Part shown: piece after piece, positions 26,170 to 34,536 of the stretch | Numbering within the stretch: the stretch's first letter is position 1 | Layout: every line of letters begins with the position of its first letter | Origin: Methanothrix harundinacea | Lineage (GTDB): Archaea; Halobacteriota; Methanosarcinia; Methanotrichales; Methanotrichaceae | Assembly: GCA_002502785.1 (NCBI GenBank) | Contig: DAQG01000088.1 | Span: 1-60,039, forward strand | Direction: 5' to 3' | DNA: 60,039 bases | Made by a program: the position numbers and the translations under genes | The notes under the pieces: generated by a model | The model's input: only the letters and a program-made list of their open reading frames with translations | Told to the model about the DNA's origin: nothing | The model's database searches: none

Positions 26170-27522
26170 ATGCAGGCTATAATTCTCGCGGCGGGGGAGG
26201 GCGAAAGGATGCGGCCCCTCACCTCGTCCCTTCCGAAGGTGATGCTTCCCATCGGCGGAAAGCCCCTTCTCGAACACCTGTTGGCAAGGGCGAAAGAGGC
26301 GGAGGTCGAGAAGTTCGTCATCGTGGTGGGCCACCAGAAAGAGATGGTGACAGACCACTTCGGCGACGGGAGCGATCTCAATGTCGCAATCGAGTACGTC
26401 GTCCAGGAAGAGAGGCTGGGGACCGGCCACGCCCTCGAGATGGCAGAGAAGCTGGCTGTGGATCGATTTCTGGTCATGAACGGCGACGTCCTCTGCGACG
26501 CCGACTCTCTGAAAAGGGTGATCGAGAACGATGGGCCAGCCGTCGCGGCGGTGAGGGTCCAGGACCCAGACCCAGAGACGGATTGGATTTTAGAGGTCGA
26601 AGATGGCGTTCTCAAATCGGTGGCTGATAAGGGCAAATCTCTCCCATCCCACCTGATTTGCGCTGGGATATGCCTTCTTGATAAGAAGATCTTCGAATCT
26701 CTAAGAAAGGTTCCCGCATTGGACGGCGAGGAAAAGGAAGAGAGGGACCTGATGACGGGGCTGAAGTCCCTTCTGGCCGAGGGCCTGCAGATCGGGGTTG
26801 TTGAGCTTGAGAGCTGGATCGAGATCGTCCTGCCCTGGGACATCCTCAAAGCGAACGAGACCCTCATGCCCCCCGACACCCGCGGAATCCTCGGCGAGGT
26901 GGAGGGAGGCGCGACCCTCTCCAGCGAGGTCGCCGTCGGGAAAGAGACGGTGATAAGGTCCGGCTCTTACGTGACCGGTCCGGTGGTGATCGGGGACGGT
27001 TGCGATATCGGGCCGAACTGCTTCATCAAAGGCCACACATCGATAGGAGACGATGTGCGGATCGGTAACGGGGTCGTGATCGAGAACAGCACCATCATGG
27101 ATCGGACGGAAATATCCCACCTCTGCTACGTCGGAGACAGCCTCATCGGACCCGGAGCCAGCCTTGGCGCGGGGACGATCGTCGCAAACCGGCGCCACGA
27201 CGAAAAAGACGTCCGATCTTACGTCAACGGGACGAAGGCCGAGACCGGTCGGAGGGCCCTCGGCGCCATCCTCGGTGAGGGTGTCAAGACCGGCGTTGGG
27301 ACGATCGTCTACCCCGGAACGGTGATAGAGGCGAGCCGGTGGGGAAGGCCCGGGGAGATCCTCTGGGGAGACGTCCTGGCCGAGAAAACGGAACCAGAAG
27401 AGGCGATAGAAGGGAATGGGAAGGTAGGGGAGACCTCCGATAAAGCCGGGGCAGAAGATAATGGCGAGACGGAGAGCGCGACCATCGAGCCCTCTGCCTC
27501 CAGCAAACCGGAGACGACCTGA
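26170..27522 (+). CDS. Bifunctional sugar-1-phosphate nucleotidylyltransferase/acetyltransferase (GlmU-type)
   Basis: A 450-residue protein. Residues 1-225 form a nucleotidyltransferase with the signature LAAGEGERMRPLTSSLPKVM and the metal-binding MNGDVL. Residues about 240-410 are a left-handed beta-helix of hexapeptide repeats (VVIGDGCDIGPNC, SIGDDVRIGNGV). Archaeal homologues make UDP-GlcNAc or related nucleotide sugars for surface glycans. The last 45 residues are a low-complexity Glu/Ser/Thr tail, unusual for the family. It feeds the same N-glycan chemistry as AglB at 42034. Confidence 0.9.
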   Translation: MQAIILAAGEGERMRPLTSSLPKVMLPIGGKPLLEHLLARAKEAEVEKFVIVVGHQKEMVTDHFGDGSDLNVAIEYVVQEERLGTGHALEMAEKLAVDRFLVMNGDVLCDADSLKRVIENDGPAVAAVRVQDPDPETDWILEVEDGVLKSVADKGKSLPSHLICAGICLLDKKIFESLRKVPALDGEEKEERDLMTGLKSLLAEGLQIGVVELESWIEIVLPWDILKANETLMPPDTRGILGEVEGGATLSSEVAVGKETVIRSGSYVTGPVVIGDGCDIGPNCFIKGHTSIGDDVRIGNGVVIENSTIMDRTEISHLCYVGDSLIGPGASLGAGTIVANRRHDEKDVRSYVNGTKAETGRRALGAILGEGVKTGVGTIVYPGTVIEASRWGRPGEILWGDVLAEKTEPEEAIEGNGKVGETSDKAGAEDNGETESATIEPSASSKPETT

Positions 27523-27542
27523 CGCTTGACTTGGTGACGACT

Positions 27543-29642
27543 ATGGGAAAAAGAAGGAACCGACTGGCCTTCGAAGTGAGCCCCTACCTTCTGCAACACG
27601 CTGACAACCCGGTGGACTGGTGGCCATGGAGCGAGGAGGCTTTCAAAAAGGCGAAAAGGGAGGACAAACCGGTCTTCCTATCGATAGGATACTCCACCTG
27701 CCACTGGTGTCACGTCATGGCCCACGAGTCCTTCGAAGACGAGCATGTGGCGCAGCTTATGAACGCCACCTTCGTCTGCATCAAAGTCGACCGGGAGGAG
27801 AGGCCCGACCTCGACGCAATCTACATGGGAGTCTGCCAGATGATGACCGGCGGGGGCGGCTGGCCCCTGAACGTCATCCTGACTCCGGATAAAAAGCCTT
27901 TCTTTGCAGCCACCTACATCCCCAAAGAGAGCAGGTTCGGGAGGATCGGGATGCTCGACCTAATCCCCAAAATCCGCCACCTCTGGAGAAACGAGCGAAA
28001 TGAGCTTGCGAACTCGGCGGAGGAGATAACGGCCGCCCTCCAAAAGCCGCCCTCGGAAATCCCCGGGATGAGGCTCGACGAGTCTGTCATAAGGTCCGCA
28101 TACCAGAGCCTCGTCGCCCGCTTCGACTCCCTCAACGGCGGGTTTGGAGGCGCGCCCAAGTTCCCCACCCCCACCACCTTCCTATTCCTGCTCCGGCACT
28201 GGAAGAGGACCGGAGACCCTGGAGGGCTTCAAATGACGGAGATCAGCCTCAGCGCCATGAGAAGAGGCGGGATCTTCGACCAAGTTGGCTATGGCTTTCA
28301 CCGCTACTCTACCGATGCAGGGTGGCTTCTTCCCCACTTCGAGAAGATGCTCTACGACCAGGCGATGATCGCGCTCGCCTGCTTGGAGGCGCACCAGGCG
28401 ACGGGGGATGAGAGGTACGGCAGGATCGCCGAGGAGATCTTCACCTACGTCCTGCGGGATATGACGGCGCCTGAAGGCGGCTTTTATTCTGCAGAGGACG
28501 CCGACAGCGAGGGGGAGGAAGGGAAGTTTTACCTCTGGACCGAGGAGGAGCTGAGGTCGGTCCTGGAGGAGGCCGAGGCGGATCTGGTGGTCAAGCTCTT
28601 CGACGTCAGGAAAGAGGGGAACTTCAGGGAAGAGGCGACGGGCAGATTCACCGGCAAGAACGTCCTCCACCTGAATAGATCCCTTGCAGATCTGGCCCGA
28701 GAGCTGGGGATAGATGAATCCGACCTGATAGAGAAGCTGGAGATTGCTCGGGAGAAGCTATTTTCTGCGAGGGGGTTAAGAGTCCGGCCTAAAAAGGACG
28801 ACAAGATCCTCGCCGACTGGAACGGCCTTATGATCGCGGCCCTAGCCCGAGGCGCTCAGGTCCTCAACAGAAAGGACCTGGAAGTTGCGGCCTCCAGGGC
28901 AGCGGACTTCGTCCTGGAGAAGATGAGAGACGAAGAGGGTCGGCTTTTCCATCGGTACCGGGAAGGATCTGCCGGAATCCCGGGGAACTTGGATGACTAC
29001 GCTTTTCTGATCTGGGGTCTCGTCGAGGTTTATGAGGCGAGCTTCCGGGCAGAATACCTAAGAGCGGCCCTGGACCTGGGTCGCGATCTGGTGAGGCAGT
29101 TCGAGGACGAGGAGGGTGGAGGCTTCTACTTCACTTCGGAAAACGGCGAGGATCTTATCCTACGCAGAAAGGACGGCCACGACGGGGCTCTCCCTTCAGG
29201 AAACGCCGTCGCCGTCCTGGATCTTTTGAGGCTTGCGAGGATGAGCGGTGACGCGAAGCTCGAAGAGATCGCTTCAAAGTCCTTCAGGGCCTTCGCCTCC
29301 CAGGCGAGAGGCGTTCCCACTGCCCACCTGCAGCTCCTTTCGGCCTTGGACTTCGTCCTTGGACCAGCGTCAGAGGTGGTGATAGCGGGGCCCGCAGACA
29401 CCCCGGAGACGAAAGAGATGCTGAAGGCACTGAGGTCGAGGTTTCTGCCAAGATCGGTGGTCCTTTTCAGGCCAGCCGGGGAGGATGCAGAGATAACCAG
29501 GGTCGCAGAGTTCGCAAAGGAAATGGCGATGGTGGACGGTAAACCGACGGCATATGTCTGTTCGGGAGGCGTCTGCCAGCGGCCGACGACGGACCCGGAT
29601 GAGATGCAAAAGATGCTTAATCACGCTGCAGGGCGCTCTTAG
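27543..29642 (+). CDS. Thioredoxin-domain protein of the YyaL/DUF255 family
   Basis: A 699-residue protein. The N-terminal 160 residues are a thioredoxin-like domain with the motif STCHWCHVMAHESF, and the rest is an (alpha/alpha)6 barrel of the N-acyl-glucosamine-2-epimerase type. The function is not established in the family. It may act on cellobiose-like sugars or on redox. I chose ATG 27543 with GGTGA six bases before. The ORF extends four codons further to GTG 27531. It starts 20 bases after the GlmU-type gene and may be co-transcribed. Confidence 0.88.
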   Translation: MGKRRNRLAFEVSPYLLQHADNPVDWWPWSEEAFKKAKREDKPVFLSIGYSTCHWCHVMAHESFEDEHVAQLMNATFVCIKVDREERPDLDAIYMGVCQMMTGGGGWPLNVILTPDKKPFFAATYIPKESRFGRIGMLDLIPKIRHLWRNERNELANSAEEITAALQKPPSEIPGMRLDESVIRSAYQSLVARFDSLNGGFGGAPKFPTPTTFLFLLRHWKRTGDPGGLQMTEISLSAMRRGGIFDQVGYGFHRYSTDAGWLLPHFEKMLYDQAMIALACLEAHQATGDERYGRIAEEIFTYVLRDMTAPEGGFYSAEDADSEGEEGKFYLWTEEELRSVLEEAEADLVVKLFDVRKEGNFREEATGRFTGKNVLHLNRSLADLARELGIDESDLIEKLEIAREKLFSARGLRVRPKKDDKILADWNGLMIAALARGAQVLNRKDLEVAASRAADFVLEKMRDEEGRLFHRYREGSAGIPGNLDDYAFLIWGLVEVYEASFRAEYLRAALDLGRDLVRQFEDEEGGGFYFTSENGEDLILRRKDGHDGALPSGNAVAVLDLLRLARMSGDAKLEEIASKSFRAFASQARGVPTAHLQLLSALDFVLGPASEVVIAGPADTPETKEMLKALRSRFLPRSVVLFRPAGEDAEITRVAEFAKEMAMVDGKPTAYVCSGGVCQRPTTDPDEMQKMLNHAAGRS

Positions 29643-29766
29643 AAGCGAAATTCGGGTTTTTCGGGCTATGAAAAGCTTATTATATGGTTAGACGAAATTA
29701 GGCCTTGGCAGTGGGGTGAAAAAGCTGCCCATTAGCGGAGTGGGATAAAATGACAGAGGTGTTAGC

Positions 29767-30489
29767 TTGAACCTTAGACGTATCGCTCTATCAGTGCTCA
29801 TCACAATCACTCTAATATCAGGACTTTCCATAGCAGAAGATTCCAACGTATCGACGAACGAAAGCGAAGTTCTGCCAGCAGAGGTTGTGGAACCGACGGA
29901 ACCTGCAATCTCTGATGTCGAGACGGCTGCCCCAGAAGAGACCGAAACCACAGACACCGCAGCGACAGCAGAGGTTAAGGCCCTCGAAGGGAACTGGATC
30001 CTGAACATGGACGACGCCCAAATTTCGATGGTCGTCTACCAGTCAGACGATCTGCTCTTCGGTGCCGCCAACTCCGAGACACCGAAGCCCTGGAACGCCG
30101 TGGTCTCAGGTTTGGCGTATGAAGACGTCGTCGAGCTTGAGATGCTCTCCCTCCAGGACGGCGTACTGGTCTCGACGCTGATCACCGGGACCGCCGCAGA
30201 AGGCACCCTCACCGGCAGCTTCGTCCAGTCCGATAGCAGCGGTAAGGTCAACAAGGGAAGTGTCATGGGCTTTTTAACCAGCCCCGAAACCTCGGGATAC
30301 GAGCCCGCCAATGTACCCACGGCAACCACCACCGCGACCGCCACCGCCGCAGTGACCCCAGCAACTGAGAGCGCTGCGACTGCAACGGCAGCGTCGGTAC
30401 CAGCCGAGACCACCGAAGACGGCAGGAAAAAGCCGGTAGACGTGGTCACGTTAAAAGACACGATACCCTATTCGCCCTTCGGGATCTGA
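29767..30489 (+). CDS. Secreted low-complexity protein
   Basis: A 240-residue protein with a TTG start, GAGGTG upstream and a clear signal peptide (hydrophobic residues 6-21, then AEDSN). Residues about 30-70 are Glu/Thr/Ala-rich. Residues 70-175 form a probable beta-rich domain (EGNWILNMDD, VVYQSDDLLFGAAN), and 185-220 are an Ala/Thr-rich spacer. It ends without a membrane anchor, so it may be released or bound to the envelope. I do not recognise the folded domain. A hairpin terminator follows immediately, so it is monocistronic. Confidence 0.75.
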   Translation: MNLRRIALSVLITITLISGLSIAEDSNVSTNESEVLPAEVVEPTEPAISDVETAAPEETETTDTAATAEVKALEGNWILNMDDAQISMVVYQSDDLLFGAANSETPKPWNAVVSGLAYEDVVELEMLSLQDGVLVSTLITGTAAEGTLTGSFVQSDSSGKVNKGSVMGFLTSPETSGYEPANVPTATTTATATAAVTPATESAATATAASVPAETTEDGRKKPVDVVTLKDTIPYSPFGI

Positions 30490-30524
30490 AGTTGCGATCC
30501 CCTGATGGGGGCGACCGCAACTTT
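30489..30524 (+). terminator. Hairpin after the secreted protein gene
   Basis: Arms AAGTTGCG (30489-30496) and CGCAACTT (30516-30523) pair perfectly, with an inner CCCC/GGGG extension and a small loop. T-rich stretches follow for the next 50 bases, as in archaeal termination regions. Confidence 0.6.
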
Positions 30525-30648
30525 CAACCTATTTTGATGGATTCCCATTTTGATTGCCATTTTATTTCGGCCACCATTAGCCACCATTATTTTCTCGGCC
30601 GCCTCTTTGTCCGAAAAGATTTTAATCACGCTCTGCCAATAAAAGGAT

Positions 30649-31230
30649 ATGAAACGAGTTTTGCCAGTCCTTTTGTTGGTGCTGCTGGCGGGCCAGGCCG
30701 ATGCGTCGGTATTCTTCAAGATAGTGGAGGTTCCGACAGTTTACGTGAGCCCCGAAGGCGAAGCAGGCTTCACTGTGTACGTCCAGAACCTGGGAAGCGA
30801 GAGCACCTATGCGGGCCTCAAGTTCAGGAACATACCTGAGGGGCTCTCGATAGTCGGCCCCCGCTGCACCAAGTGGGTCGATGCCGGAACCGTCCTGGAG
30901 TTCGACTGTCAGCTCATGGTGGAAGCGGGAAACGTTTCGCCGGGAAGCTACACCTTTGAGGTCGGGATCGTGGCAACGGGCGCTCCGCCGGAGTGGACCC
31001 AAGTCCAGGTGATCGTGAGCGACGATGTTGCCCTGAGAGCCGACGAGGCCGAGGGCGCTGGTTTGGCCGAGCCCGAAGAGGAGTACCCGCCTTGCCCCAT
31101 CGTGAGGGACGTGGGTGGCGTTGAAGAGGAAAACGCTTCCGCTGAGGAGGAAACTCCGGGCTTTGGGATCGGTGCTGCCCTGGGAGCGGCGGCCTTGCTG
31201 CTGATCTCGGGCAGGATCAAGAGGAGGTAG
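30649..31230 (+). CDS. Exported protein with PGF-CTERM-like anchor
   Basis: A 193-residue envelope protein. It has a signal peptide (residues 1-19), a beta-sandwich domain of NEW3/CARDB type (about 25-125: TVYVSPEGEAGFTVYVQNLG, SPGSYTFEVGIVATG), an acidic stalk (130-168), and a C-terminal ETPGFG motif (residues 168-173), a hydrophobic helix and a RIKRR end. This tripartite tail is the PGF-CTERM signal processed by archaeosortase A, after which the protein is lipid-anchored. Ligand unknown. Confidence 0.8.
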   Translation: MKRVLPVLLLVLLAGQADASVFFKIVEVPTVYVSPEGEAGFTVYVQNLGSESTYAGLKFRNIPEGLSIVGPRCTKWVDAGTVLEFDCQLMVEAGNVSPGSYTFEVGIVATGAPPEWTQVQVIVSDDVALRADEAEGAGLAEPEEEYPPCPIVRDVGGVEEENASAEEETPGFGIGAALGAAALLLISGRIKRR

Positions 31231-31233
31231 AGG

Positions 31234-32169
31234 TCATCGAACCCGGCCCTCGATCTCCCAGCCCAACATCTCCTTTATTATCAGATAGCTCATCTCAGGG
31301 GGGATCGCCCCGACCTCGGTGCAGATGACGTCGATGTACTGGTGGGGGGTGACGTCGAAGGCGGGGTTTCTCACCCTGACGTGTTTCAGCTCCGAGATCT
31401 TGGGGTAGACCTCTTCGGCCGCCCTCATCTCGATGGGGACCAGCTCGCCCATGATCGTCTCGGGGCTGAACTTGTAGGTCTCCGCCGCCACCATGAAGCT
31501 CGTCCTCGACTCGTGGGCGGCGAGGGCGATCTGGGCGGTACCGATCTTGTTGACGAGAGAGCCGTTGGCAGTTATCACGTCTGCGCCCACGATCACCTCG
31601 TCGACCTCGTTGATGACGGTCCTGACGGCGGAATCGACGACCAGCTCCGTCTCGATCCCCCAGCCGTCAAGCATCTTTATCGTCAGGTGGCCCTGGTACC
31701 TTGGCCGCGACTCAGTGGCGATGACCTTGATCTCCTTTCCCGAGTCGTGAGCTGTTCTTATGATTGAGAGGGCGACCGAGGAGTTGCAGTGGGTGAGGAT
31801 GACGTCGCCGTCCCTAATTCTGCGGCTGCCGATCTCACCGATCCGCTCTATCGCCTTCAGGGATCGTTCTACGAACTGATCTGCATTATTTGCCAGAGAC
31901 GATCGGGCCGAGTCCAGGTCGTCGCCGCGGTAGCGCATCACCATCCTGATGGCGTTGGATAGCGATACCGCCGTGGGCCTCGTATCGAGGAGGATCTCGG
32001 CGGCCCGGCCCACCTCGGCGTTGAACTCATCGATCCCCGAGGGCTCGATGGCGAGGGCGAACTCCTTCAGCGCCCCTGCCGCGGCCCTTCCGATGAGGGC
32101 GGCCCCCCTGATCTCCATCGACCTTATTCTCTCGGCCGTATCCAGCAGATCTTCCATTGGGCGCGTCAT
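31234..32169 (-). CDS. Ribose-1,5-bisphosphate isomerase
   Basis: A 311-residue member of the eIF2B-alpha/methylthioribose-1-phosphate isomerase fold, of the archaeal AMP pathway branch. It converts ribose-1,5-bisphosphate to ribulose-1,5-bisphosphate, the RuBisCO substrate. Visible marks are ILTHCNSSVAL (catalytic Cys), ESRPRYQG and VIVGADVITANGSLVNKIGT (catalytic Asp). The gene lies about 14 kb from RuBisCO on the same strand. AMP phosphorylase, the remaining step of the pathway, is not in the window. True eIF2B subunits lack the Cys and Asp pair, so the isomerase call is firm. Confidence 0.92.
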   Translation of the reverse strand: MTRPMEDLLDTAERIRSMEIRGAALIGRAAAGALKEFALAIEPSGIDEFNAEVGRAAEILLDTRPTAVSLSNAIRMVMRYRGDDLDSARSSLANNADQFVERSLKAIERIGEIGSRRIRDGDVILTHCNSSVALSIIRTAHDSGKEIKVIATESRPRYQGHLTIKMLDGWGIETELVVDSAVRTVINEVDEVIVGADVITANGSLVNKIGTAQIALAAHESRTSFMVAAETYKFSPETIMGELVPIEMRAAEEVYPKISELKHVRVRNPAFDVTPHQYIDVICTEVGAIPPEMSYLIIKEMLGWEIEGRVR

Positions 32170-32188
32170 GATCTTCCCGGCTTCAGGA

Positions 32189-32674
32189 TCAGGCCGAGGC
32201 GATGATCTTCGCGAACTTTGCGACCCGATCGCCGAGCTTTCGGCAGGCCATCAGCGCCTCGGCATCGGGAGAGCCGACAGCGACGGCGCCGTAGTGGCCA
32301 CCCGTCTCGATGGGGTCGCCGACGATGATCATGCCGTGGATCAGCATCCCCTCGATGATGGAGATCAAAGTCGTCTCGTTTCCGCCCGAGAGGCTTCCCG
32401 AGGATGTGAAGGCAGCACCGACCTTGCTCTCAAGCTTGCCCCGGATCCTGACCGATTTGTCGATGAAGCTCTTCATCTCGCCGGAGAGGGTCCCAAAGTA
32501 GGTGGGAGCTCCGAAGACGATGCCGTCGGCGGCCGCGAGGTCCTCAAGGGCGGCCTCGTCAACCGTCTTCAAAACCACGTCTGCTCCACCGTTCTTCGCC
32601 CCCTCCGCGACGGCCTCTGCCATCTTGGCGGTGTTCCCGCTTCGAGAATGATAAACTACCAGCACCTTTGACAT
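32189..32674 (-). CDS. Flavodoxin/NAD(P)H:quinone oxidoreductase-like protein
   Basis: A 161-residue WrbA/flavodoxin-fold protein. The FMN phosphate loop is YHSRSGNTAKMAEAV, and FGAPTYFGTLSGEMKSF is the second flavin loop. It probably reduces quinones or acts as a flavin carrier. I chose ATG 32674, six bases after GAGGTG. The longer form starts at a GTG inside that site. It is 19 bases upstream of the isomerase gene, which may be an accident of packing. Confidence 0.87.
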   Translation of the reverse strand: MSKVLVVYHSRSGNTAKMAEAVAEGAKNGGADVVLKTVDEAALEDLAAADGIVFGAPTYFGTLSGEMKSFIDKSVRIRGKLESKVGAAFTSSGSLSGGNETTLISIIEGMLIHGMIIVGDPIETGGHYGAVAVGSPDAEALMACRKLGDRVAKFAKIIASA

Positions 32675-32784
32675 ACTTTTCACCTCAGATTATACTCGAT
32701 TCGGATGATATCTTCCATCTTTACTCATAAAGTTCCTTTGATCAAAATCCAGCTTGAGGTCGGCTGCGACCTAAACGTTCACCA

Positions 32785-33144
32785 TCAGGGCTCGCCTCTC
32801 CTCAAGACGATCCGATCACCCTCTTCAACCCCAGGAAATATGTCGAGGCCGCGGACGACCTTTCCTATGTGGTTGACCGCCGAGTAGGGCTGGGACCCGC
32901 CGTAGAAGATGCAGAAGGCCGAGCCCGGAGTCCAGTAGGAGACGTCCCCCTCCTCTGACCTGGGCGAGGGGTTCTCGTCGGCTAGGCCGAAGAGCAGGCC
33001 GAAGTAGACTTCCTCCTGCCACACCTGGGCTCTAGCCTCCAGGGGTAGCCTCTCGCATATTTCCTGGGCGGTTCGTGGGTTCCGATCGTCTATCTCCACC
33101 AGCGATTCGCCCTTTCCCTCCACCACGATCTCGATGAACGTCAT
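32785..33144 (-). CDS. Cyclophilin-like fold protein
   Basis: A 119-residue protein of the archaeal/bacterial cyclophilin-like family (TM1367-type). Visible marks are the N-terminal strand IEIVVEGKG, the ERLPLEARAQVWQEEVYFG segment, and GDVSYWTPGSAFCIFYG followed by VNHIGKVV. These proteins share the cyclophilin barrel, but whether they are prolyl isomerases is unclear. Confidence 0.8.
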   Translation of the reverse strand: MTFIEIVVEGKGESLVEIDDRNPRTAQEICERLPLEARAQVWQEEVYFGLLFGLADENPSPRSEEGDVSYWTPGSAFCIFYGGSQPYSAVNHIGKVVRGLDIFPGVEEGDRIVLRRGEP

Positions 33145-33289
33145 GATAAAACGCCTCCTTTCGCCACTTTCTGGTTCTTTGTGATAGTATCTTGCAAAGG
33201 GCGACTTAACCTTTCCCGAAGCGTTAAAACCGCGAGGAGCCTACGAGGCTCCGAACCATACCGGAAACATGCATCGGAGGTTACATTTC

Positions 33290-33745
33290 CTACTCAGCAT
33301 CTTCTGGAAAGAGCTTCTTTCCTTTTTCTGTGTATTCGATAACGCCCAGCTGTTTGAGGAAATCCAGCTCGTCGTCGACTTCCCATCCCTCCGCAAGCTT
33401 GCCGTCGGCTATGCGCCAGATGAAGACCATCATCATCCTCACCTTCTTGCCGGTAGGGGGCAGTGAGACTCCGAAGAGATTCCATTCGCCTGTATGGGTC
33501 CCTGTGGCTTTAACGCAGACCCAGACCTTATCCCCTTCAGCGATGATATCCTCGATATTTTCATGCCAATCGGGGAAGCCTTCGAAAGCAAGCGCAAAGA
33601 GCTGCTTGAAGCTTTTAAGACCCTGCTGTTGATGGGTGTGGTCAACGTAATCTGGTGCCACTAAATCGTCAAACAAATCCAAGTTTCGATTGTTGTAGGC
33701 TTCAATGAACCTCCGAACAATCGCCTTATTCTCTTCCGATGACAT
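33290..33745 (-). CDS. SnoaL-like polyketide-cyclase-family protein
   Basis: A 151-residue ester cyclase-like protein of the NTF2 fold. The start NKAIVRRFIEAYNNRNLDLF and the core PDWHENIEDIIAEGDKVWV are typical of the SnoaL group, which is common in genomes without polyketide pathways. No substrate can be assigned. The C-terminal 20 residues are a charged extension. Confidence 0.82.
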   Translation of the reverse strand: MSSEENKAIVRRFIEAYNNRNLDLFDDLVAPDYVDHTHQQQGLKSFKQLFALAFEGFPDWHENIEDIIAEGDKVWVCVKATGTHTGEWNLFGVSLPPTGKKVRMMMVFIWRIADGKLAEGWEVDDELDFLKQLGVIEYTEKGKKLFPEDAE

Positions 33746-33932
33746 GGAAAATCACTTCTCTTTGAATTGTTCTTTATCAATACTTAAAAATTGTTGCCTA
33801 CAAGCTCTTCTCATGATCCGGCAAGCGCTCTTTTCATATATTTCGTTCGACCTCAGTTTTTGATCGTGCAAGGGCATAGCCTCCTCAAGGTTATGTTCGG
33901 CGAACGTTCGTAAACAAAATAATTTTAAGGTT

Positions 33933-34430
33933 GTGAGCCTCATAGGATGGCGGGAAAGAGAGCGTTTCGCAAATCCCGGTGGTGAGATCCTGACCTCAGA
34001 TAACCCGACCCTCGAACGGCTGGAAGATCAGCTCAGATGGTACAGCAAAAAGAGCAGACAGAACCAGAAATGCTTCAAGGGGCTCAAGGTGATCGAGATC
34101 GTCGCCGCCGCCTTCATACCCTTCGCCGCAGGACTCTGGAACGATCCGGTGATCACCGGCGGTCTGGGCGTGATCGTGGTCATCCTGGAGTCGATGCAGG
34201 GCCTCTTTCAGTTCCAGCAGAACTGGACCAACTACCGCTCCACCGCCGAGGGGCTGAAGCACGAGAAGTTCCTCTGGCAGGCCAAGGCCGGGCCCTACAA
34301 AGATCCCGACAATCCCACCCTTGAAGCCCTCTTCGCCGAAAGGGTCGAGGCGCTGATCTCCACCGAGCACGCGAAGTGGGCCACGTACCAGGAGCAGGCG
34401 GGAAAACAGCGGAAGATGAGCGAGACTTGA
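33933..34430 (+). CDS. DUF4231 two-TM (SLATT-like) membrane protein
   Basis: A 165-residue protein with two hydrophobic segments (about residues 52-70 and 73-90) and a soluble C-terminal half. The sequence after TM2 (NYRSTAEGLKHEKFLWQAKAGPY) is characteristic of DUF4231. That family resembles the SLATT two-TM proteins that often act as membrane effectors next to nucleotide-sensing or TIR-type genes. The only in-frame start here is GTG 33933. The next gene, 106 bases on, encodes a TIR protein. A pore-forming effector role is inference from family and context. Confidence 0.75.
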   Translation: MSLIGWRERERFANPGGEILTSDNPTLERLEDQLRWYSKKSRQNQKCFKGLKVIEIVAAAFIPFAAGLWNDPVITGGLGVIVVILESMQGLFQFQQNWTNYRSTAEGLKHEKFLWQAKAGPYKDPDNPTLEALFAERVEALISTEHAKWATYQEQAGKQRKMSET

Positions 34431-34536
34431 AGTGCAAGTCCTTCGAGTCAAAATGAGAGAGGTGCTGGTATATCTTAGATAACATTTATGTCATTTAACC
34501 GCGTGTCGATTACGAGATGGAGGCGGACGGGAACTC

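Noticed and set aside
33752..33943. A 63-residue minus-strand frame upstream of the SnoaL-like gene
   Set aside because: Low-quality composition and no recognisable domain. It overlaps the DUF4231 start region.
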